Assembly: GCA_963573305.1 (NCBI GenBank) | Contig: OY754338.1 | Location: 45,411,531 to 45,475,530 of the forward strand | DNA from: Pyrrhosoma nymphula | Lineage: Eukaryota > Arthropoda > Insecta > Odonata > Coenagrionidae | Direction of reading: 5' to 3' | DNA: 64,000 bases | Part shown: positions 14,801-26,459 of the stretch, piece after piece | Layout: each line of letters begins with the position of its first letter | Position numbering within the stretch: position 1 is the first letter of the stretch | Program-made: the position numbers and the translations under genes | The notes under the pieces: generated by a model | Databases searched by the model: none | The model's input: the letters and a program-made list of their open reading frames with translations, nothing else | What the model was told of the DNA's origin: nothing

Positions 14801-15214
14801 CTTCAAGAGGAAAGCATGGTGTTTAAAGTAGTGATTGGATGGGTATCTCCCAATAGACTAAGAGCTCACCCGGGTAAGTGCTATAGCCAATGGAATGCTC
14901 TACTAATATAAAGACTGTTAACTGGGTCTTGACGTCGCCAGTATCGCGTAGTCAAGTGACACCATCTACGAGAATACCTTCTTCCAAGTTATGTGCGCCT
15001 GGTAGAAATCCTAAAAATTTTGTACTGTATTTTTCCCCCTGCGTGAGTTTTTCTCCGGATTTCGTGATTCACATGACATTTAGATTTCCAGAACATGTTC
15101 TCTCTTTTGTTTCAAGCAATTGATACGCCTTTCATGTGTATTCATATTTATGTTCAACAAACATTGAAGTAATGCATCGTTTAAGAAAAATTACTCTGCA
15201 AAGATAATGCCTCT
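8819..15214. repeat. Higher-order repeat copy 2 (B-D-C-B-C)
   Basis: This block repeats the previous five-unit order with nearly identical sequence and a total length of 6396 bp. Private differences include a stop-generating change at about 14550 in the plus frame of its last unit and CTAAGAGAA for CTACGAGAA near 12410. The near identity between blocks, compared with greater differences between types, is what defines a higher-order repeat. Confidence 0.85.
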
Positions 15215-18200
15215 TTCAATATAAAGTACCTCATTAACTACATAGCTAATGCAACGGTACTTTCGAAAACAAGTGTTTTAGATACAACGATTTGGTACTG
15301 ATTCTGATGATAAAAGTACTCATCCCTGAGCCCAATGCTCTATGTCGGCACAAGTCGAAGGTAAAAATTGACAATATCTCGAATTCAACACCTGGTGCGT
15401 ATAACATGCAAGGAGGTATCCTCGTAGAAATGAATATTTGACTCCAAGCTCCGGATACCGTGAATGCTACTCACACTCCTCCAACACCGAAGACTGCCCG
15501 TTGGTTAGGTTGCTTAGTGGGCGGAGCCTACGAAATTGTTGAGGACTCACCACTAATCAAATACTCTTCCCTACGTCGAAAAGTGCTGAATTCACCGCAG
15601 GCAATGTTCACGGGATTGGCAGCCGAAATCTTATTTCTTGCTTTTTCCCCACCTATAGTGGAATATTTCCAATAGGATACGTAGGATTTGAAACCGAGGT
15701 GGGAAAGGTTTACCGCTGCATTAATATCCCAAGTCAAGTAGGACATCTTATAAGCATACCTCCTCGCATGTTATCCACGCCTTGCACGAATCCCTCAAAA
15801 TATACTATTGTTCTTGCTCTACTGTCACTCGAAAAGTTTACGAACTGAAATTATGCCAAATTTAGGTTTTTATCCGGAGGCAAGTATCAGGAGCGGATAA
15901 CGAGCGAGAAGTTATACTTATGAAAGGTTCCACTTGACTCACACATAGTTTGGACTTCGAATTGCATTTGCAGAACGTTCAGTTCCCCACCATGTCTTGT
16001 TGAATTATTGGCTGTGGCCGCCAGGTGGGAGGAGTTTGGAAAAAAAAGAAAGAGGGTATTCCAATAGGGTGTTTCGTTACTTAAGGAGGAAAGCATTGTG
16101 TTTAAAGTAGTGATTGGATGGGTATCTCCCAAAAGACTACGAGCTCACCCGGGTAAGTGCTATAGCCAATGGAATGCTCTCATAATATAAAGACGGTTAA
16201 GTGGGGCTTGACATCGCAGGGTCGCGTAGTCAAGTGACACCTACTACGAGAATACCTTCTTCAAAGTTATGTGGGCCTGGTAGAAATCCTAAAATTTTGT
16301 ACTGTATTTTTCCCCCGGCGTGAGTTTTTCTCCGGATTTCGTGATTCACATGACATTTAGATTTCCAGAACATGTTCTCTCTTTTGTTTCAAGCAATTGA
16401 TACGCGTTTCATGTGTATTCATATTTATGTTCAATAAACATTGAAGTAATGCATCGTTTAAGAAAAATTACTCTGCAAAGATAATGCCTCTTTCAATATA
16501 TAGTACATCATTAACTACATAGCTAATGCAACAGTACTTTCAAAAAGATGTGTTTTAGATACTACGATTTTGTACTGATTCTGATGATAAAAGTACTCAT
16601 CCCTGAGCCCAATGCTCTATGACGGCTCAAGTCGAAGGTAAAAATTGACAATATCTCGAATTCAACACCAGGTGCGTATAACATGCAAGGAGGTATCCTC
16701 GTAGAAATTAATATTTGACTCCACTCTCCGTATACCGTAAATGCTACTCACACTCCTGCCACACCGATGACTGCCCGTTGGTTAGGTTGCTCAGTGGGCG
16801 GAGCCTACTAAATCGTTGGGGACTCACCACCAATCAAATACTATTTGCTACGTCCAAGAGTGCTGAATTCACCGCAGGCAATGTTCGCGGGATTGGCAGC
16901 CGAATTCTTATTTCTTGCTTTGCCCCCACCTCCAGTGGGAGTTTTCCAATAGGATACGTAGGATTTGAAACGGAGGTGGGAAAGGTTTACCGCTGCATTA
17001 ATATCCCAAGTCAAGTAGGACATCTTATAAGGATACCTCCTCGCATGTTATTCACGCCATGCACGGTTTCCCTCATAATATACTATTATTCTTGCTCTAC
17101 TGTCACTCGAAAAGTTTACGACACTGAAATTATGCCAAATTTAGGTTTTTATCCGGAGGCAAGTATCAGGAGCTGATAACGAGCGAGAAGGTATACTTAT
17201 GAAAGGTTCCACTTGACTCACACATAGTTTGGACTTCGAATTGCATTTGCAGAACGTTCAGTTCCCCACCATGTCTTGATGAATTATTGGCTGTGGCCGT
17301 AAGGTGGGAGGAGTTTGGAAAAAAAAGAGAGAGGGTCTCCCAATAGAGTGTTCCGTTACTTCAAGAGGACAGCATAGTGTTTAAAGTAGTGATTGGATGG
17401 GTATCTCCCAAAAGACTACGAGCTCACCCGGGTAAGTGCTATAGCCAATGGAATGCTCTCATAATATAAAGACGGTTAAGTGGGGCTTGACATCGCAGGG
17501 TCGCGTAGTCAAGTGACACCTACTACGAGAATACCTTCTTCAAAGTTATGTGCGCCTGGTAGAAATCCTAAAGTTTTGTGCTGTATTTTTCCCCCGGCGT
17601 GAGTTTTTCTCCGGATTTCGTGATTCACATGACATTTAGATTTCCAGAACATGTTCTCTCTTTTCTTTCAAGCATTTGATACGCGTTTCATGTGTATTCA
17701 TATTTATGTTCAATAAACATTGAAGTAATGCATCGTTTAAGAAAAATTACTCTGCAAACATAATGCCTCTTTCAATATATAGTACCTCATTAACTACATA
17801 GCTAATGCATCGGTACTTTCGAAAACAAGTGTTTTAGATTCAACGATTTGGTACTGATTCTGATGAAAAAAGTACTCATCCCTGAGCCCAATGCTCCATG
17901 TCAGCTCAAGTCAAAGGTAAAAATTGGTAATATCTGGAATTCAACACCAGGTGCGTATAACATGCATGGAGGTATCCTCGTAGAAATTTATATTTGACTC
18001 CACTCTCCGGATACCGTAAATGCTACTCACACTCCTCCCACGCCGATGACTGCCCGTTGGTTAGGTTGCTCAGTGGGCGGAGCCTACTAAATCGTTGGGG
18101 ACTCACCACCAATCAAATACTATTTGCTACGTCCAAGAGTGCTGAATTCACCGCAGGCAATGTTCGCGGGATTGGCAGCCGAATTCTTATTTCTTGCTTT

Positions 18201-19051
18201 GCCCCCACCTCCAGTGGGAGTTTTCCAATAGGATACGTAGGATTTGAAACGGAGGTGGGAAAGGTTTACCGCTGCATTAATATCCCAAGTCAAGTGGGAC
18301 ATCTTATAAGGATTCCTCCTCGCATGTTATTCACGCCATGCACGGTTTCCCTCATAATATACTATTTTTCTTGCTCTACTGTCACTCGAAAAGTTTACGA
18401 CACTGAAATTATGCCAAATTTAGGTTTTTATCCGGAGGCAAGTATCAGGAGCGGATAACGAGCGAGAAGTTATACTTATGAAAGGTTCCACTTGACTCAC
18501 ACATAGTTTGGACTTCGAATTGCATTTGCAGAACGTTCAGTTCCCCACGATATCTTGATGAATTATTGGCTGTGGCCGCCAGGTGGGAGGAGTTTGGAAA
18601 AAAAAGAGAGAGGGTCTTCCAATAGAGTGTTCCGTTACTTCAAGAGGAAAGCATGGTGTTTAAAGTAGTGATTGGATGGGTATCTCCCAATAGACTAAGA
18701 GCTCACCCGGGTAAGTGCTATAGCCAATGGAATGCTCTACTAATATAAAGACTGTTAACTGGGTCTTGACGTCGCCAGTATCGCGTAGTCAAGTGACACC
18801 ATCTACGAGAATACCTTCTTCCAAGTTATGTGCGCCTGGTAGAAATCCTAAAAATTTTGTACTGTATTTTTCCCCCTGCGTGAGTTTTTCTCCGGATTTC
18901 GTGATTCACATGACATTTAGATTTCCAGAACATGTTCTCTCTTTTGTTTCAAGCAATTGATACGCCTTTCATGTGTATTCATATTTATGTTCAACAAACA
19001 TTGAAGTAATGCATCGTTTAAGAAAAATTACTCTGCAAAGATAATGCCTCT
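15215..19051. repeat. Partial higher-order repeat copy 3 (B-D-C)
   Basis: Three units continue the pattern: B at 15215, D at 16492 and C at 17771. The pattern then stops. The B unit contains a short patch at about 15865-15925 (TTTAGGTTTTTATCC, AGGAGCGGATAA, GAAGTTATACTTATG) that matches type C rather than other B units, which suggests local gene conversion. Confidence 0.8.
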
Positions 19052-22000
19052 TTCAATATAAAGTACCTCATTAACTACATAGCTAATGCAACGGTACTTT
19101 CGAAAACAAGTGTTTTAGATACAACGATTTGGTACTGATTCTGATGATAAAAGTACTCATCACTGAGCCCAATGCTCCATGTCAGCTCAAGTCAAAGGTA
19201 AAAATTGACAATATCTGGAATTCAACACCAGGGCGTATAACATGCATGGAGGTATCCTCGTAGAAATTAATATTTGACTCCACTCTCCGGATACCGTAAA
19301 TGCTACTCACACTCCTCCCACACCGATGACTGCCCGTTGGTTAGGTTGCTCAGTGGGCGGAGCCTACTAAATCGTTGGGGACTCACCACCAATCAAATAC
19401 TATTTGCTACGTCCAAGAGTGCTGAATTCACCGCAGGCAATGTTCGCGGGATTGGCAGCCGAATTCTTATTTCTTGCTTTGCCCCCACCTCCAGTGGGAG
19501 TTTTCCAATAGGATACGTAGGATTTGAAACGGAGGTGGGAAAGGTTTACCGCTGCATTAATATCCCAAGTCAAGTAGGACATCTTATAAGGATACCTCCT
19601 CGCATGTTATTCACGCCATGCACGGTTTCCCTCATAATATACTATTTTTCTTGCTCTACTGTCACTCGAAAAGTTTACGACACTGAAATTATGCCAAATT
19701 TAGGTTTTTATCCGGAGGCAAGTATCAGGAGCGGATAACGAGCGAGAAGGTATACTTATGAAAGGTACCACTTGACTCACACATAGTTTGGACTTCGAAT
19801 TGCATTTGCAGAACGTTCAGTTCCCCACGATGTCTTGATGAATTATTGGCTGTGGCCGCCAGGTGGGAGGAGTTTGGAAAAAAAGAGAGATGGTCTTCCA
19901 ATAGAGTGTTCCGTTACATCAAGAGGAAAGCATGGTGTTTAAAGTAGTGATTGGATGGGTATCTTCCAAAAGACTAAGAGCTCACCCGGGTAAGTGCTAT
20001 AGCCAATGGAATGCTCTCCTAATATAAAGACTGTTAAGTGGGGCTTGACGTCGCCAGGATCGCGTAGTCAAGTGACACCAACTACGAGAATACCTTCTTC
20101 CAAGTTATGTGCGCCTGGTAGAAATCCTAAAAATTTTGTATTGTATTTTTCCCCCGGCGTGAGTTTTTCTCCGGATTTCGTGATTCACATGACATTTAGA
20201 TTTCCAGAACATGTTCTCTCTTTTGTTTCAAGCAATTGATACGCGTTTCATGTGTATTCATATTTATGTTCAATAAACATTGAAGTAATGCATCGTTTAA
20301 GAAAAATTACTCTGCAAAGATAATGCCTCTTTCAATATATAGTACCTCATTAACTACATAGCTAATGCATCGGTACTTTCGAAAACAAGTGTTTTAGATA
20401 CAACGATTTGGTACTGATTCTGATGAAAAAAGTACTCATCCCTGAGCCCAATGCTCCATGTCAGCTCAAGTCAAAGGTAAAAATTGGTAATATCTGGAAT
20501 TCAACACCAGGTGCGTATAACATGCATGGAGGTATCCTCGTAGAAATTTATATTTGACTCCACTCTCCGGATACCGTAAATGCTACTCACACTCCTCCCA
20601 CACCGATGACTGCCCGTTGGTTAGGTTGCTCAGTGGGCGGAGCCTACTAAATCGTTGGGGACTCACCACCAATCAAATACTATTTGCTACGTCCAAGAGT
20701 GCTGAATTCACCGCAGGCAATGTTCACGGGATTGGCAGCCGAATTCTTATTTCTTGCTTTGCCCCCACCTCCAGTGGGAGTTTTCCAATAGGATACGTAG
20801 GATTTGAAACGGAGGTGGGAAAGGTTTACCGCTGCATTAATATCCCAAGTCAAGTGGGACATCTTATAAGGATTCCTCCTCGCATGTTATTCACGCCATG
20901 CACGGTTTCCCTCATAATATACTATTTTTCTTGCTCTACTGTCACTCGAAAAGTTTACGACACTGAAATTATGCCAAATTTAGGTTTTTATCCGGAGGCA
21001 AGTATCAGGAGCGGATAACGAGCGAGAAGTTATACTTATGAAAGGTTCCACTTGACTCACACATAGTTTGGACTTCGAATTGCATTTGCAGAACGTTCAG
21101 TTCCCCACGATGTCTTGATGAATTATTGGCTGTGGCCGCCAGGTGGGAGGAGTTTGGAAAAAAAAGAGAGAGGGTCTTCCAATAGAGTGTTCCGTTACTT
21201 CAAGAGGAAAGCATGGTGTTTAAAGTAGTGATTGGATGGGTATCTCCCAATAGACTAAGAGCTCACCCGGGTAAGTGCTATAGCCAATGGAATGCTCTAC
21301 TAATATAAAGACTGTTAACTGGGGCTTGACGTCGCCAGGATCGCGTAGTCAAGTGACACCAACTACGAGAATACCTTCTTCCAAGTTATGTGCGCCTGGT
21401 AGAAATCCTAAATATTTTGTACTGTATTTTTCCCCCTGCGTGAGTTTTTCTCCGGATTTCGTGATTCACATGACATTTAGATTTCCAGAACATGTTCTCT
21501 CTTTTGTTTCAAGCAATTGATACGCGTTTCATGTGTATTCATATTTATGTTCAATAAACATTGAAGTAATGCATCGTTTAAGAAAAATTACTCTGCAAAG
21601 ATAATGCCTCTTTCAATATAAAATACCTCATTAACTACATAGCTAATGCAACGGTACTTTCGAAAACAAGTGTTTTAGATACAACGATTTGGTACTGATT
21701 CTGATGATAAAAGTACTCATCCCTGAGCCCAATGCTCCATGTCAGCTCAAGTCAAAGGTAAAAATTGACAATATCTGGAATTCAACACCAGGGCGTATAA
21801 CATGCATGGAGGTATCCTCGTAGAAATTAATATTTGACTCCACTCTCCGGATACCGTAAATGCTACTCACACTCCTCCCACACCGATGACTGCCCGTTGG
21901 TTAGGTTGCTCAGTGGGCGGAGCCTACTAAATCGTTGGGGACTCACCACCAATCAAATACTATTTGCTACGTCCAAGAGTGCTGAATTCACCGCAGGCAA

Positions 22001-22891
22001 TGTTCGCGGGATTGGCAGCCGAATTCTTATTTCTTGCTTTGCCCCCACCTCCAGTGGGAGTTTTCCAATAGGATACGTAGGATTTGAAACGGAGGTGGGA
22101 AAGGTTTACCGCTGCATTAATATCCCAAGTCAAGTAGGACATCTTATAAGGATACCTCCTCGCATGTTATTCACGCCATGCACGGTTTCCCTCATAATAT
22201 ACTATTATTCTTGCTCTACTGTCACTCGAAAAGTTTACGACACTGAAATTATGCCAAATTTAGGTTTTTATCCGGAGGCAAGTATCAGGAGCGGATAACG
22301 AGCGAGAAGGTATACTTATGAAAGGTACCACTTGACTCACACATAGTTTGGACTTCGAATTGCATTTGCAGAACGTTCAGTTCCCCACGATGTCTTGATG
22401 AATTATTGGCTGTGGCCGCCAGGTGGGAGGAGTTTGGAAAAAAAAGAGAGATGGTCTTCCAATAGAGTGTTCCGTTACTTCAAGAGGAAAGCATGGTGTT
22501 TAAAGTAGTGATTGGATGGGTATCTCCCAAAAGACTAAGAGCTCACCCGGGTAAGTGCTATAGCCAATGGAATGCTCTCCTAATATAAAGACTGTTAAGT
22601 GGGGCTTGACGTCGCCAGGATCGCGTAGTCAAGTGACACCAACTACGAGAATACCTTCTTCCAAGTTATGTGCGCCTGGTAGAAATCCTAAAAATTTTGT
22701 ACTGTATTTTTCCCCCGGCGTGAGTTTTTCTCCGGATTTCGTGATTCACATGACATTTAGATTTCCAGAACATGTTCTCTCTTTTGTTTCAAGCAATTGA
22801 TACGCGTTTCATGTGTATTCATATTTATGTTCAATAAACATTGAAGTAATGCATCGTTTAAGAAAAATTACTCTGCCAAGATAATGCCTCT
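19052..22891. repeat. Satellite E-C'-E block
   Basis: Three units close the regular part of the array. The first and third (19052 and 21612) share private features, such as CCAGGGCGTATAAC lacking one base pair seen elsewhere and the word AAAGGTACCAC, so they are closer to each other than to the middle unit at 20331. This is a second, dimeric periodicity of about 2560 bp. Confidence 0.75.
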
Positions 22892-23440
22892 TTCAATATA
22901 TAGTACATCATTAACTACATAGCTAATGCAACAGTACTTTCAAAAAGATGTGTGTTAGATACTACGATTTGCTACTGATTCTGATGATAAAAGTACTCAT
23001 CCTTGAGGCTCAAGCCGAAGGTAAAAATTGACAATATCTCGAATTCAACACCAAGTGCGTATAACATGCAAGGAGGTATCCTCGTAGAAATTAATATTTG
23101 ACTCCACGCTCCGGATACCGTGAATGCTACTCACACTCCTCCCACATCGACGACTGCCCGTTGGGTAGGTTGCTTCTAAAGTACCTCCTTAACTATATAG
23201 CTATTGTATCAGTACTTTCGAAAATATGTGTTTTAGATGCTACGATTTGCTACTGATTTTGATGATAAAAGTACTCATCTATGAGGCCAATGCTCTATGT
23301 AGGCTCAGGCCGAAGGTAAAAATTGAAAATATTTGGAAATCAACACCTGTTGCGTATAACATGCAAAGAGAATTGCGCTTAGAAATTAACATTTTTCTTT
23401 ATACTCCGGATACCGTGAATACTTATATCGGGTCCACCGC
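22892..23440. repeat. Truncated right-edge satellite copies
   Basis: A partial unit runs from 22892 to about 23175, with an internal deletion near 23005, and breaks off inside the sequence TAGGTTGCTT. A second, more diverged partial copy starts again at TAAAGTACCTCC (about 23180) and fades out near 23440. The restart occurs close to the same unit position at which the left edge of the array begins. Confidence 0.8.
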
Positions 23441-24204
23441 TCTAACAGTTAATTTATTGCTTTTCATTTTAAAATAACCTTCTTACGGTTACGCTTTTTG
23501 GGCTTTATTTCCTTTACTTTTCCCTTTTTTATCAATAATTACCACATAGCACAACCATTTATGTCGCCAATTTGAATCTTCTTTTTTATGCCCTGGCGTT
23601 CTTCAAGGTTTATTTTTTTTTCTTTTAGACAGCAGCATTTTTTTACTTACTCTTTTCCTTATTACATTTCTGAGTGAATTTCTTTATTACTACTGGATTT
23701 GAAATTAGTAACACCATTGTAATTTCCTCCAATCCATTTATTATCATAAAAAGTCACAAATCACTTTCCATTTTACATCACGATTTTTACTCAAAATGAG
23801 ACAAAAAAATGACACCTGGAAGAATATTCAGGTTCAAATAATTAGCTTTTTTGCCGAAGTATCAATTTCTTCTTCCAACACAAAGTACATACTTGACACT
23901 TATGTCAATCAAAGCTTGCATCAACTGTAATCACCAGCATCAGCTTTCAGCAGAACTAATTAATGACTTCGATCAAGGGATGGCAGTCTCGTCGCGCATC
24001 TCAACTATGATCAACTCTCTCAATTACGTCTGCCTCATATATCTTCATTGCTACCCTGAAATTATAAACGTGGGAAGGATTAATATTTTCCTCTGCGATC
24101 AACTCCCCTTCGTCATATATCGTACTCCTCTGCATCCATAACCGACGATGTTTAACCAAAATTAATTAAAAAAGACCACTTTTTAGTTTTGTTCTATTCT
24201 TCAT
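23441..24204. other. No gene seen
   Basis: This stretch is AT-rich with pyrimidine runs. The longest plus frame (23851-24141) begins at a non-ATG codon and has no recognisable domain. Confidence 0.5.
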
Positions 24205-24300
24205 TAGGTCGGCGGCTAGTTTCAAAATTGAAGCTCGAAACGTTGAAACCACGGTCGCCATAAAATAAAATACTTTGCTAATACAAAGCATTCTATTTTT
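24205..24300 (+). repeat. Retroelement tail-like motif (CGAAACGTTG type)
   Basis: The segment holds GGCGGCTAGTTTCAA, then GAAGCTCGAAACGTTG, then AAACCACGGTCGCC, so it is partly self-complementary. Similar words end Penelope-like and other arthropod retroelements, and related motifs occur elsewhere in this window. The family assignment is an inference. Confidence 0.35.
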
Positions 24301-24619
24301 ACAGTGCACATAGGCCCTTAACTTTTGAAAATAAAGATCAGATAATATCGGTATTCACCTGCACCTGGCTTAGATTTATAACTTATAGACAGTATTAAAA
24401 TAGGCGAATGTGATAAAGCAGAAGTACCTTATCATTCATATCATGGTAAAGGAAACAGTTAAAATTATAACACTAAATCAAACCACCGGCAATACAACGA
24501 AGTGAATACTTCCAAAATACAATACTTACAAAATTATTAACAACTACAGAATTTCACAAGTTCTCGTACGGTAGAGAGCATAAAACTTGATGTAATAATT
24601 AAAACTTTGTAATATTCCA

Positions 24620-25190
24620 CGCTGTTTTATTATTAGTACAAGCCTGACCGCTTTGAATGTAAACACATCATCATCAGAGGCCAAAATTGCAGCGTACAGA
24701 GGAGGTTGGGATGGGATGGAATATTAGTAAAGAGGCGGGGCAAGGTTACGGGAAATTTAAAACCAACAGCGTCAATAGTTAAAAGAGGGAGGGAGAGGCA
24801 TGGTAAAAAGGGGGGACAATTTGTCCAGAATAACATCATTTAATGTCCCTATGACCAGATTTTTTAAAAGCTAAAATAATTTCAAAATTTTCTAAAAAAT
24901 CCAATTTGTCACCTTTGTCACAAAAATATAAAATATTGGGATTAAAATTAGAAATGTGACTGTGGTCAAACAAATGCTTAGCAAACACAGAGCTGTTGTC
25001 ATGATTAAAAAAAAACATTTCAAATGTTCGGACATTCTAGTTTTAAATTTGCGGCTAGTTTGACCGACGTAAAACAGTTGCATCCGGGAGAATCACACTT
25101 CACGGAATACTCACCACTTCCCTCCAAATAGTCATAGGGATTATGATGAGTTTACATTGAAACTGGTCAGGCTTGTACTAATAATAAAAT
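24620..25190 (-). mobile_element. Penelope-like element fragment with inverted ends
   Basis: The two ends are inverted copies. The left end carries TATTATTAGTACAAGCCTGA at about 24629-24648, and the right end carries its complement at about 25170-25190; similarity continues inward for about 45 bp (TTTGAATGTAAACACATCAT against the complement of ATGATGAGTTTACATTGAAA). Between them the minus strand encodes a GIY-YIG endonuclease remnant, the domain found at the C-terminus of Penelope-like reverse transcriptases. The reverse transcriptase itself is absent, so this is a truncated 3' piece. Penelope elements often have odd terminal arrangements, including inverted or tandem pLTRs. Confidence 0.75.
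24780..25140 (-). pseudogene. GIY-YIG endonuclease remnant of a Penelope-like element
   Basis: Read on the minus strand, the frame gives GEYSVKCDSPGCNCFYVGQT followed by SRKFKTRMSEHLK. It then needs a frame change at a run of eight A on the plus strand (about 25010-25018) to continue with SVFAKHLFDHSH, ILYFCDKGDKLDFLENFEI and a final KSGHRDIK stop. YVGQTSR is the Y-[IV]-G core, R..EH the following helix, FAKHL the next conserved helix, and E in LENFEI is the likely metal-binding residue. The C-x5-C pair just before the core is typical of GIY-YIG domains in several Penelope-like clades. The sequence shows one frameshift and no upstream reverse transcriptase, so the copy is dead. The family call is strong; which clade it belongs to is unclear. 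Confidence 0.8.
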
Positions 25191-25195
25191 ATTTT

Positions 25196-26227
25196 AAACA
25201 TTACATCAATTCGAAATTCCACAAAGTCAACCCTTCAACCATCTTTTATAAGAATAAAACTTCATAACTTTAGGACAGAAAAGGCAATAACAACTACATA
25301 TGCATGTGTATTTGCTATCAAACTCACCAGGTAATAAAGAGAAAAAGATCTAACATAACCATTACTTAGATCACAGAAAACATCTACCGTTCTATTTTGC
25401 ATAATTACGGGAAAATTTATGATATATGCCAACTCAAATACACATTTACAGCATCGTTTCTCATGTTTTAATTCACTTAATTTCCCTATTATTTCTTTTC
25501 TACCCTGCGATGTACCTCCAAATTCATTCTGGGATCTCCCTAATCTCCCTGGACTGAGAATTTTAATATGAATACCTACTTTTGAAATGTTAACCGGGTA
25601 TCTAAGAAATTTTGCCATCTTATTTATATTCGTTGCAATTAATCTTCATTACATACAATGGACCAATCTATATACCTTTATTTTAATATATAGTATCGTG
25701 TTGTGACCCTGTAATTTATTTCCTGATATTTGAAATTCATAATTTAAATACTCAAAAGGTACTCCCAATTTCTTCTCACACACAGGAGAAGATATTTTCA
25801 CTTTACCTTTTAAATTAAAGTAGAAAATGATGATTTTACCCTTTTGTCTTGTCATTGAAGCAATAAATAAAAGCGTTTCCCCCACCCTTAATCGGGAGGA
25901 AGTTTAATGTCTTTCGATACCTAACATAAATGGTATAATGTGTGTCTATTAATCTTTACGATCTACTTGTTCAATACGAAAATTCGTATCTTTTATTCTC
26001 ACCTTTGTTTGAAATATTAAAAGAAAATGATCATGGATAGATAAAACTTATGCTGTTAATCTTTGAATATGTGTAAAAACACCATTGATAGTAGTCAAGT
26101 CGCTGAGTACAAATTGCTGATGATATAATATATGGCTAAAAATGTGACATTGCCGCATGTACCTTGATCCTCAAGCTGGAGTCGGATATGTGATGCCTGA
26201 ACTGCCTTATAAGAAATGTATGCTTAC
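25196..26227. other. Probable intron or intergenic DNA
   Basis: I see no supported exon. A minus-strand ATG frame at 25262-25618 (118 codons) has no recognisable domain, and its splice-like signals (TTCTCAG near 25550, TACCTGGTGAGT near 25330) do not fit the phase left by the exon ending at 26228. It is treated as unproven. Confidence 0.45.
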
Positions 26228-26459
26228 CAAATGAATACAAAGTTCACCCTTATCTGGATGCTGAGTACCATACCACTTTGGCACTTGGGCAGTGCGTGAA
26301 AAGGCAGACTTGAGTATACTTGCAGTAGAGATACAGCACGGGAATGGAATTATGCTCAGCTTCGCGCTTTGAATTCCATCCTCATTGAGTACAACACCTA
26401 ATAGAGAACTCTGACTGACAGCTTGTGATATTTGCACAACCAAGGGTAGGTGAGTCCAA
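26228..26459 (-). CDS. Internal coding exon of an unidentified host gene (exon n+1)
   Basis: On the minus strand a strong acceptor (TTTCTCCCTCTCTCAG, AG ending at 26460) precedes the exon, and a strong donor (GTAAGCATAC, from 26227) follows it. The 232-bp exon is open in one frame: one base completes a codon begun in the previous exon, then 77 codons follow and the exon ends in phase 0. The product contains HLPLVVQISQAVSQSSLLG, VVLNEDGIQSAKLSIIPFP and VPKWYGTQHPDKGELCIHL. It looks like real coding sequence by composition and by its sharp splice borders, but I do not recognise the protein. It has no obvious membrane segment or catalytic motif. The phase agrees with the upstream exon at 27189-27299. 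The next downstream exon was not found; a 39-bp candidate at 26164-26202 would leave an intron of only about 26 bp. Confidence 0.7.

Larger units (their letters stand above)
1136..23440. repeat. Satellite array, ~1279-bp units with higher-order structure
   Basis: The same roughly 1.28-kb sequence recurs head to tail. Using the common word TTCAATATA(T/A)AGTAC as a start, units begin at 1136, 2425, 3701, 4980, 6261, 7538, 8819, 10096, 11376, 12657, 13934, 15215, 16492, 17771, 19052, 20331, 21612 and 22892. Unit lengths are mostly 1276-1281 bp; the first is 1289. The interior units are very similar, while the first and last are clearly more diverged. That is the pattern expected if unequal exchange or conversion homogenises the middle. 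Four main types can be told apart by the words around the TTTGACTCC anchor. No known satellite name is assigned. Each unit contains a CCAAT word, an AATATAAAG word, a donor-like GGGTAAGT and, in many units, AATAAA, but transcription is not shown. Confidence 0.95.

Noticed and set aside
25262..25618. 118-codon minus-strand ATG frame as a further exon of the host gene
   Set aside because: No domain, weak acceptor choices, and a phase that does not match the exon ending at 26228.
26164..26202. A 39-bp minus-strand exon after the exon ending at 26228
   Set aside because: It has plausible splice words and frame, but the implied intron would be only about 26 bp, too short for normal splicing.
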